Source: Clostridiales bacterium (GTDB lineage: Bacteria; Bacillota; Clostridia; Peptostreptococcales; Anaerovoracaceae). Taken from it: a stretch of DNA of 39,810 nucleotides. The translations under genes and the position numbers were made by a program. The stretch lies in NCBI GenBank assembly GCA_009782285.1, contig WRJK01000016.1, positions 1-39,810 of the forward strand. The letters run 5' to 3'. Under the pieces are notes generated by a model. That model was not told the origin of the DNA, did not search any database, and saw only the letters and a list, made by a program, of their open reading frames with translations. Shown here piece after piece: positions 1 through 9,800 of the stretch; position 1 is the stretch's first letter, and every line of letters begins with the position of its first letter.

Positions 1-611
1 AGCTCTGAAAACACTGAAGCCTTCGTGAACTTGGTGACCCCCGTGATGAACGTGAGCCTCAGGTGCGGGTCCATCGACTTGAGGATGCCGTAGAACCCCC
101 CCAGCACGTCTTTGTTGGCTTCTGCCGTCTTTATGTCGCCGAGGCGGTCCAGTATGGGCTTGTCGTACTCGTCGATAAGGACGACTACCGTCTGGTTGTA
201 TTTTTCGTGCAGTTCCTCTATCAGATTTTTGAACATTTCTGAGGGCACGTCATAATCAATATCAAATCTTTCTTTTTTAACTTGCTTGAGCAAAGTTTTA
301 GAGAGTAAATCTTTCAGCATCTCTGGCGTCTCGTTCGCGATGTTGCTCATGTCGAGCCTGATGACCGGGTGCTTCTCGAAGCCGTAGTCCGAACCGTATA
401 TCCAAAGCCCTTTAAAAAGCTCTTTGTCCCCGCTGAAGGCTTCGCCTATGGTGTCCAGCAGCAGCGATTTCCCGAACCTCCTAGGGCGCGAAAGGAAATA
501 GTAGTTCCCGTCGTTTATGATGTTGTAAACATACTGGGTCTTGTCGACGTAGACGTAGCCGCCTTCCCTTATTTTGCGGAAATTCTGTATCCCGAGCGGT
601 AGTTTCTTCAT
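1..611 (-). CDS. AAA-ATPase-like protein (AAA-ATPase_like / DUF1703 type), 3' end outside window
   Basis: I translated this by hand from the ATG at 609-611; it stays open to the window edge, giving about 203 N-terminal residues. It opens with MKKLPLGIQNFRKI, then a G-Y-V-Y-V-D-K-T segment, a Walker-A-like SRPRRFGKS and a Walker-B-like VVVLIDEYDKP. These are hallmarks of the AAA-ATPase-like family that usually carries a C-terminal PD-(D/E)XK nuclease domain (DUF1703), which would lie off the window. These proteins are common and multicopy in gut and rumen anaerobes and their role is not established; a mobile or defence-like role is only a guess. The start is supported by GGGGAG 5 nt upstream and by a promoter at 662-690. 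It lies downstream of the giant CotH gene on the same strand but appears to be a separate transcription unit. Confidence 0.85.
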   Translation of the reverse strand, partial: MKKLPLGIQNFRKIREGGYVYVDKTQYVYNIINDGNYYFLSRPRRFGKSLLLDTIGEAFSGDKELFKGLWIYGSDYGFEKHPVIRLDMSNIANETPEMLKDLLSKTLLKQVKKERFDIDYDVPSEMFKNLIEELHEKYNQTVVVLIDEYDKPILDRLGDIKTAEANKDVLGGFYGILKSMDPHLRLTFITGVTKFTKASVFSE

Positions 612-661
612 TTCTGCTCCCCATCCCTTTCAAGCTCTAAAAGAATTGTCCCGATGTGAAC

Positions 662-690
662 AGTATATAGAAATCCAGCGGCAAAATCAA
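662..690 (-). promoter_or_regulatory. Sigma-A-like promoter of the AAA-ATPase-like gene
   Basis: Read on the minus strand: -35 TTGATT (685-690), a 17-bp spacer and -10 TATACT (662-667), about 50 bp upstream of the ATG. The -35 hexamer is the same as in the promoters of the two giant dockerin genes. Assignment rests on sequence match and spacing only. Confidence 0.55.
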
Positions 691-738
691 CGGTATTGCG
701 AAAACTTTGTGCCATGGCGCACAAGCGCACAAGCCAGA

Positions 739-769
739 AGCCGTGCCCAAATCCAATTCGGGCACGGCT
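739..769 (-). terminator. Hairpin downstream of the CotH/dockerin gene (weak terminator)
   Basis: Perfect 10-bp inverted repeat AGCCGTGCCC / GGGCACGGCT with an 11-nt loop, about 70 bp past the stop codon of the giant gene. The same hairpin follows the other giant gene (16037-16067). This copy has no clear T-run on the minus strand, so it may act only as an mRNA 3' end or as an imperfect terminator. Confidence 0.5.
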
Positions 770-810
770 CCGGTTCATATTAGCATAATGTGGTTTTCAC
801 GGTTTGGATC

Positions 811-839
811 GTGACACAGGAACCGTCCCCTTTTGTCAC
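811..839. repeat. REP-like palindromic element, copy 1
   Basis: A 29-bp element bounded by GTGACA and TGTCAC with core GGAACCGTCCCC. An identical 29-bp copy sits at 16115-16143. From memory, similar GTGACA...GGGGACGG elements are dispersed in many Clostridia genomes and resemble REP sequences handled by Y1 transposases; no such transposase gene is in this window. The TGA stop of the giant CotH gene (836-838) lies inside the element. Confidence 0.65.
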
Positions 840-3800
840 GGCTGGTACGGGAGCGTCTCGTAGCCGGGCCAGCCCGCTATGTGCCGCTGCAGTATGGTCA
901 GGTCTAGTGTCGTGATCTCGCCGTCGGCGTTCACGTCGGCGGCAGCTTTGTTTATCACTATGCCGGGCCAGTCTGCCAAGTAGCGCGACAGCAGTGAGGC
1001 GTCCATGGGAGCCACGCGCCCATTGTCGTCCACGTCCCCGTACATAAAGGCTGGCGCCGTCACGTCCTGAACGCCGATGAACGACAGTACAGCACCGTCG
1101 CCGCTGACAGTGGAAACCCTGATGACGAGCTTGCCGTCTTCAATCTGCTTGTAACTGTGCGAGCATACGCGGTTCTGCCCGAAAGCGCTTAACGTGAATG
1201 GTGCCTCAACAGTCACACCGTTGAACATTATTTCCATTTCGCGCGGGTACCCACCGTTCTGTTCGCCTACATCATCGTACATCGGGCCCCACCAGCAGTA
1301 GTGTCCGGTAGTGATGATGTAATCTCCTCGTTTCAACTCAAGCGTGTATTCGATAAATTGATTCTTGTCGCCGTATATTTCCCAGTCGTCGAATCCAACG
1401 TACCCGGTGGACAGCTTCAAGTCAGGAGAATCCAGGAAAGCTACTTGGAATTGGTAAGCTTCTTCGTTTAGCCCCCAGTCCCCGCCGTAAAACTTGTCCG
1501 GCACTTCATTGAGCAAAGATTTGCCGTCTTCTGCCAACTTCGCGGAGATCAAATCATAGGCAGCCGATACGTCGGTGCTCGGCCCGCCGACGTAGCTTTC
1601 ACCGTCTTCAGTCTGCTCCACGTACGTTGTCCATGGCACCGCACCGTTTGTCCCTGCGTCAACGAAGATAACCAAATCCTGCGGGATCATTTCAACCCTT
1701 GCCGTGAGCGTCAAGTCGCTGCCCTCTATTGTTCCTGTCAACACAACCAAACTGTACGCTCCTGCATCAGCAAGCAGCTCGTAGTCCCAAACAACGTCCA
1801 CGTTTTCCGTTTTGCCGCTATTGTACAATGCCCTTATGGTTCCCGGAAGGTTTGGAAGGTCGTCACCGCCGATGTAAACCGCCTCGTAAAAGCTGGTTTT
1901 GCCTTCTAGACTGACGATGCGGTCTATTATTGCTTCATACTGGGCGTTTACAGTCAAGTCTGAAGTTACGCATTTGAAGCTGACGTCCCAACCAACAAAG
2001 GCATACCCCTCTTTTTCCGGGGGCTCAGGCGCCAGTGCCGGAGCTTCGTGCCTTACTTGCTGCACGTTCAACACTGTTTCCCCATCCATGAACGTCACAG
2101 TATGGAATGGGGTGTCTGGAACTTCAACTTCCTGTACGCCTATGAAGGACAGGACTGCGCCGTCCCCTTCTGTGGTGAGTATCCTGATGGCCAATTCGCC
2201 GTCTTCCTCTTGGTAATGGCCGAAAGATGCAACTTTATTCTGCCCGAACGTGTCGAAATCAACCAATTTGCCAACAATGACGCCGTCAAACTGCACCGCC
2301 ATCTCGCGAGGGTACCCACCGTCCTCTGACTTGTCCCACCAGCAGTAATGCCCTGTGGTGATCCGGTACGCGCCTTTCGGCAGAGCCAGCTTGTACTCAA
2401 TGTAGGTGTTCTTTCCGTCGTAGTCCATATCCCATGGTCTGAGGTCCCAACCCACGTAGCCTGTGGTCAGCTTCCTGTTGAGCGGTGTAAGGTAGGCCAC
2501 CGGGAATTGATACGCCTCTGGGTTTAAGCCCCATGCGCCGCCGTACAATTTATCAGATGCTTCGTTTAGCAGCGCTTCGCCGTCCTCCGCAAGCTTCGCC
2601 ACAACTGCGTTGTATGCAGGCGAGCCCGCAGGCCCCGGTGCCGGCGTATAAATGATTTCTCCGCCGGTTACGTCAACTTTCAGCACACCGTCCTGCAGCC
2701 ACTCATTGATGTACGGGTACGTGCCAATCGTACCTGCATCGATGAAGTACCGCAAATCTCGCGGGATGACCTCAACGTCGGCGGTCACTGCGAGGTCGCT
2801 GCCTTTTACTGTTCCGGCTAGCGAAACTATGTCATACAGTTCGGCATCCAAGAACGGTCCGTTGTCCCAAACAATATCTGCCATGCCCGTGGCTCCGCTC
2901 TCAAAAAGCACCTCCACTTTCTCGGGAAGGGTTTCTGGTTCGCCGGCATATGCCGCAACATACATGCTGCTGTCTCCAACTATGGAAACGATGCTGTCTC
3001 TTTCTACAGCCTCAATTCCGATGAACGTCAATGTCGGCCCGTCTCCGCTGACTGCCGCGCTCCTGATGCTTACATTGCCGGCTTCTTCTTGCACGAAGCT
3101 GTATGTGACGATTTTATTCTGTCCAAATCCGTTGAAAGTGAAAGGCATTCCCCCATCCGGAACCTTGCCGTTGAACAGGACTTCCATCGTGCGGGGCAGC
3201 CCGCCTATTAAAATATTATCTTCGTCATACTCCGGATCCCACCAGCAGTAGTGACCCGTTGAAATAAGGTATTCACCGGCCGGCAATTCCAAGACGTATT
3301 CGATGTAGGCGTTTTTATCGTCATAAGTCGGATCCCATGGCCTGAGGTCCCAGCCCACGTAGCCCGTCGACAGCTTGCCGTCAGATGAACCAAGATAGGC
3401 CACCGGGAACTGATAGGCATCCTGAGCCAGGCCCCATGTTCCGCTGTACAGCTTGTCTGACGCTTCGTTCAGCAAGCTTTTGCCGTCTCCTGCCAGCTTC
3501 GCGGCAACTGCGTCGTATGCAGGCGAGCCCACAGGCCCCGGCGCCGGCTGGTATTTCGCTTCGCCGTCAACCACTTCCACTTCCAGCACGTTTCCTTGCA
3601 GCCATTCGTTTATAGGCGGGTATACGCCTACTGTACCTGCGTCAATGAAGTATAACAAGTTTCTTGGAACAACCTCTATTGTCGCTGCCGCTGTCAAACT
3701 GCTGCCCTCAACAGTTCCTGTTAATGCAATTTTTTCGTATGCGTCAGCATTTGTGAACGGCACTGTATCCCATGACACCTCCACAGGTTCTGTCTTGCCG

Positions 3801-6800
3801 CTCCTGAACAACGCTTCCACCGTCTGCGGAAGCGAGGCTTCCTCACCGAGATACGCAGCCGCGTAAACCGGCTTTATTTCAACGATGTCGTCTGCATGTT
3901 CACCAGTGGCGTCCTCAACTCCGATGAACGACAAGGTTGCTCCGTCTCCGCCCAGAAGCGCAGGAATTGAGATGCTGAGAAGACCGCTTGCCTTTTGTGA
4001 AAAGTTGTATGTCTTCACCATGAAGTCGCCCAAATCCTTGAAAGTGAATGCTGTCCCTCCTTCGGGGGCTTCACCGTTGAACAGAACCTCCATTGTGCGC
4101 GGATAACCGCCGTTCGGTTTTCCTTCGTCGTCATACATCAGGCTCCACCAGCAGTAGTGCCCGGTTGTGATGCTGTAATCGCCTTCAGGAAGATAAAGCG
4201 TGTATTCAATGTATTTGTTTCTTGTCTCATAATCGTCACCGTCCCTGTCGTCCCAGCCGACATAACCAGTCGCTAGTTTCTGCCCTACGGCAGGGTTAAC
4301 ATGGGACACCGGGAATTGGTACGCATCAGGGTTCAACCCCCATGTGCCGTCAAATAGTTGGTCGGACGCGCCATTGCGAAGCTGCCAGCCGTCTTCTGCC
4401 AGCTTTTCAACCACAGGCCCATACGCAGCTGAGGCTGTGAATGCCGTACCGTTGCCGTATTGAACTCCATCGTCAGGGAGGGATTCAACCGTTCCTGGGT
4501 ATACAGGCAAGCCGTCTTTATATATCTGTGCAGTGCCTGCGTCTACATAATACACAAGTTCCCTGGGAATCACTTCGATTGCAACCTCAACCGCATATGC
4601 ACCGTCTTTGACTGTGCCGGTTAACGCTACTGTGTCGAAGGCTTTTGCGGTCGAGAACGGTGCCACGTCCCATACTACTTCTGCATTTTCTGTAATCCCG
4701 CTCTTGTAGAGCAGGTCAACCGTCCTCGGAAGCGAATCGGCCTCTCCTACGTACGCTGCGTATACATCCTTGACGGTGCCAATCACCTCATCGCCGCCCA
4801 CATCCTGCACACCTATGAACGAAACCACTTGACCGTCGCCCTTGGTCCATTTAATATCAATAGTGAGTTCGCCGTCAGAGGCATGGTGATAGTCGAATGT
4901 CAATACGTCCGAGTCGCCAAATTTTGAAAACTCGAACGGGGTGCAACACGGCACGCCGTTTAAGCGCACCTCCATCTCCCGTGGATATCCCCCGGTTGGC
5001 TCGCCTGTGACATCGTCGAATGTCGGGCTCCACCAGCAGAAATGCCCTGTTGTTATCTTGTATTCGCCAGCCGGCAGGTACAGCTTGTACTCTAGGCTTT
5101 CGGGAGCGCCCTCTGAACTGCCGCCGTTGCCGACAAAACCAGACGCGAGCTTTTTGTTGAGCGGTTCGTCAACATAGGCAACCGGGAACAGTATGCCTTC
5201 CGGCTCTACTCCCCACCTGCTGCCTGCAGGGTAGGATTCGGCGTAAAGCCTGTCGGGCACATTGTTCAGCAGCCGTCCCCCAACCAGCGCTTTTACGGCG
5301 TTATAGGCTGCCGAAGGCGCGTAGGGCTCCGTTTTCCATTCGTCTGTTATGTTTGGCGGCATGCCGTATTTGTACAGCATTCCCCATCCCTGATAGTCGG
5401 TCAGAGTCCCGGAATCAATATAGTACACCAGTCCGCGCGGGATGACTTCGATAACTGCCGTTACAGGCGTGCCGCTGCCGACTGCAGTGCCGGTCAATGC
5501 AATCGTGTCGTAAGCTTCAGCAGCAAGGAACTTCTCCACGTCCCACAGGACTGCCGCTTGGACTGCTGTGCCGCCGTCGGCCTTCAGTTCAACGGTCTGT
5601 GGAAGCGAATCAGGTTCGCCGGCATATGCCGCAGTGTATATTGCTGCCTGCTCATAGCCCGGAACGTCTGCGTACCCCTTCAGTGCTTTGACAAAAGCCC
5701 CGCTTGGGTTTGCGCGGGCAGCCATCCAAGATTTAATCCCGCTTATTTCTGTAGCCCATTTCGCTTCGTTGTAGGTATATGGCCACCTGATCCTGTGCTG
5801 AACGAGAGCAGCCGCTATCTCTGCCGCCAGATCGTCCACGGTCTCAGTCATTACGCTGAGGTCAAGCCATTCGTCGAGAGCCTCTAGGTAACGGCTGACA
5901 AACTTGAACCTGAACGCGTCGTTTTCCATCAGCTTGCGGAAAAAATAAAGATTGTCGTTTGGCGTGCCTGTTCCCGGCTGAATCAAAGTGTCTGCAATAG
6001 TGTTGTAGCCTGCCTGGCCTTGATTTGAATCCTCATAGCCCCACGACTTGTCCGTATCGTAAAGCATCCAGCGGAACCTGCCGTCATGTCCGGGCTGGCC
6101 GTCGTCCGCCCCTGTGTAGTACCACATGCGCTGGTTGTTGCCGTTGTACACGAAGGTGCCGAAATACGATTCCCAAGTGCCGCTGAACTGCACCCAGTCG
6201 GTGTTGCCGCCAAGTGTTTCAATGACAACGTAATCGATGAGGCTGTCAATGTCAACTATGCCTTCAAGCATTTCATAAGCCTCTTGGGTGTTCATGTCGG
6301 TTATGCCCTCTACAGCCGCTATTGTCGTTTCGTAGTAGGCAATTGCGTCCAGGTCGTTGTCGTCGGCAGATGTTTTTCCAATGCCGCTCGGGTTTTCCAG
6401 TATCCTGTAATCGCTGGAATTTCCGCCGAAATGCTGCGCCAAGTATTCGTCGTCAAAGCGTTCGAGCATTTCAAACACGCCCCAGAATTCGCCGTTGATG
6501 AAAAGCACAGCAGGCCGGTAGCCTTGCGTTTCAATTGTGTCAACGCCACTGGTTAGTGAGCTGCTTATTGCATCGCGAATGAACGATTTTTCGGCGTCGT
6601 TGCCGCCTGCACGGAGCATGAAGCGCTTAAAGCCTCCTGTCAGCGCATTGCCGCCTGCACTGCTTGCACCGCCGTTGAACATGTCGTAATTGACGGAATT
6701 GCTCCCGTTAATGACCTGCAGGATGCCGTCGTTTGCATCGTCCACATTGGTGCTGAGCGAGCCCGTACGCGCATAGAAGCGCAGGGATTTCTGCGGGAAG

Positions 6801-9800
6801 TGCCTTGAAGCACCTCCGTGAATGCGAAGCCCCATGCCCTGATCGACCACTGCGTGGGTTTCCCAGCCGGCGCCGGATGCAGGATCGAACATCTCAAAAT
6901 ACACGGGCCTTTCCCATTCGCTGCCCTTCTGGTCGAAGTTGTAAGGGCCGCTGTCAAGGCCGTCGCTGCTTTCAACGCCTTTGACATATATCCCGTTGTT
7001 TTCGTTGTCAAACAGGTACCCTGCCGGCGTCGACATGGATACAACTGGAAGCTCGCCATACAGTGCTGCGACGTCCCCGTTCACGAAGTACGAATTGACA
7101 TAAATATCCGAAACCGGTTCGCCGTCACTGCCAAACAGCCTTGCCTTGACGACTGTGCCCCTGAAGAGTGCACCGATATCATCGCGGCTATAGGAAGGCA
7201 TTTCGTTCCGTGGCCCTGTCGTCCTCAAATTCCAGAGGAGCTTGTGCGGGTCGCCCCCTGTCCCTGCAATGCGCTCTGTCATCGGCAGCGGTGCGGTATA
7301 CTCAGCCGACTCGCTTGTCGGGTCCTCGCCGTCAAGGGTATACCTGATTACGGCGCCTGCCGACGTCGTTGAAAGTTCCAAACCAAACGCAGCAGGATAA
7401 ATGCCTGCGGGTTTGTTGAATACTATTGTCCCTTCGGTACTCGGAGGAGGCGGCGGCGGCGTCAGATCAAGGCCCCAAGCGCCGTCTCCGGACCAGCGCG
7501 GACGGTATGTTTCAATGTTTTGGCCCGCCTTGCCCGTCGACCTGTAGTCTGCCGCTTCAAAATCGTACCAATTCTGATCGTAATCCGAGAAATTTATGCG
7601 GCGGGCTGCCTGTTGCTTTGACATCTTGCTGGCAGGCCCTGAGCCCTCGAACCAGTCGGCTTCTTCGCTGTTGTTTGCGCCAACTAGGTCGACAACGCCC
7701 TGTGCAGCAGCCGGGTTATAGACGGTCAGTGGGTTCTGATGGTTGACCAGCGCGAATTTAAAAACTCTGTTGCTGATTACTACATCTCCCCAATCCATAT
7801 CCGCATCGGGGATAAACAACCTTGTCCCTGGCAGGTTTGGCCCGTTCTTCGTTGCCCGCACCAGGTAAGAAGTCCGAGGAAGGATTACCCCTTCGAGTTT
7901 GCACATCGTCCACTCACTGCCGCTTTCTGCGTATTGCAGCGACCAGCCCGAAACGTCTGTCGCTTTGTCAGTCGGGTTGTAAAGCTCAACGAAGGAGTAT
8001 TCAATCGCCTTGTCAGAGCTGTCCGTGGTGATGTCGCCGATGCCGGCTGCTTGGTTGATTATCAAATGGTTTGGCAAGTACCCGGGATTGCCCCCGCCTG
8101 AAGGCCAAGCGCCGTCCGCGAGGGATCGTGGATAAAACTCATTTATATCTGCAGTGCGGTAGTCGATGGAAACAAAGTCGCTCTTATTGTCAAAAGTGTT
8201 GACAAAATCCACCCGGCGCACGGCTTGCTGCTTGGAAAATTTTGCAACTGCGCCGCTGCCCCACCAATAGTCCGCAAAATTATTTGGGTTGTCCGCGCCG
8301 ACAAGATCCATCACTCCGTCAGCCGCCGTTGGTTCCTTGACCTCGAGCAAAACCTGATTGGACACAAGGGCAATCTTGAACGCCCTGTTGCTTATGATGA
8401 CGCCGTCCCAGTCCAGATCGGCATCCGGGATGAACAGCCGTGCATTTGGGCTGGCGCCGTTTGCCCTCACAAGATATGAATTCTTTGCCGGGATTTCCCC
8501 TGAAAGCTTGAGCATAACCCAGCTGGTTCCGCTTTCGGCGTATTGCAACGACCATCCCGATACGTCAACAGCCGCATCCGTCGGGTTGTAAAGCTCGACA
8601 AACGAGTATTCGACTGCGCCCGGCGAGCTGTCGTTTGCCACGTCGCCGATACCGATGGCTTGGTTGATTATCACTGACGGGTTATCAGGGTAATCGCTTC
8701 CTCCGCCTAAAGGCCATGCTCCGTCCACCAAGGAACGCGGGCGGTACGCGAGGAATTCCTCGTCTGTTATTCCCGAGCTGTTTGTCGCTGTAGTCAAACC
8801 AGCCGGGCGCACTGCCGCTGATTGATATCGGTAGTCAATGTTTGTAAAGTCAGCAAAATTGTCAAAGGTGTTGACAAAATCAGTGCGCCGCACTGACTGT
8901 TGCTTCGACATTTTGATCACTTCATATGTGCCCCATTGAAAATCCGCTTTAATGTCATTGCCCGCACCGACGAAATCCACGACGCCATCTGCAACATCGG
9001 GCATCCCGTATGGCAATTGATTCTGATTTGCAACCAGCGCGTACATGAATGAACTGTTTCCAAAACCAGCTATGCCCGCCCATTCTTGGTCAAACCCATA
9101 AGGCCCAACTGGCCACTCAGTTGCGATGTTGCTTAGAAGCAAGCGGTTTGCTGTGTTCGGCGGCACTTCGCTTTTCATGCGAATCAAGTAGGAGTGACGC
9201 GGCGGGAGAACGCCGCCCTCGCCGCCGGCAAGGTTTAGGACTTGCCAGCTTGTGTCGCCGTTTTTCATATACTGCAATGACCATCCGCTGATGTCGAAAG
9301 GCTCATCTGTGGGGTTGTATATTTCAACGAACCCGTGTGACAATGCGCCGTCTGCACTGCCGTCTGTGACTTCGTTTACGGCAGCTGCCTGGTTGATAAT
9401 CAGCGGCGGATACTCGGGGTTTTCACCCCTCTCCTCAAACACCGCTTCAATGGCAGCCCCTTCCGCAGGCATCGTGAAAGTGTACGCCGGCTCTGGCACC
9501 TCAACGCCGTTGACGACAAAATGCTTGAGTTTGTACCCGGGGGCTGCGGCGGCTTTAACCGTCTGCTCAAAACCCGCATAGTAAGTGCCTGACCAAACAG
9601 ATTCGCTGTACGTCAGGTCCATGCCGTTCAGCGTGATTGAACCATTGTCGGGTTCAGTTATGGCAAGCTGGGCGCGGCTGGCGTTTGCCAACGCGTTCAA
9701 GCCTTTTGTTATTCCGCTTATTGCAGGATCTTGGCTTGTGCGGGCAGCCATATGAGCCTTTATCCAATTAATTTCATTTTGCCAGCTTGCCAAGTCAAGC

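Larger units (their letters stand above)
739..1050 (-). repeat. Duplicated 3' cassette, copy 1 (dockerin, stop, REP, hairpin)
   Basis: The end of the CotH gene encoding its dockerin, the stop codon, the REP-like palindrome and the hairpin match 16037-16363, the end of the LRR giant gene, closely by eye along the whole length. Similarity starts abruptly at the G-D-V-D of the first calcium loop, while the proteins upstream of it are unrelated. This indicates the dockerin plus its 3' flank was copied or exchanged as one unit. Confidence 0.8.

Noticed and set aside
1-611. Transposase or integrase at the left edge
   Set aside because: Translation shows Walker A and B motifs and the AAA-ATPase-like N-terminus with no DDE or tyrosine recombinase motifs.
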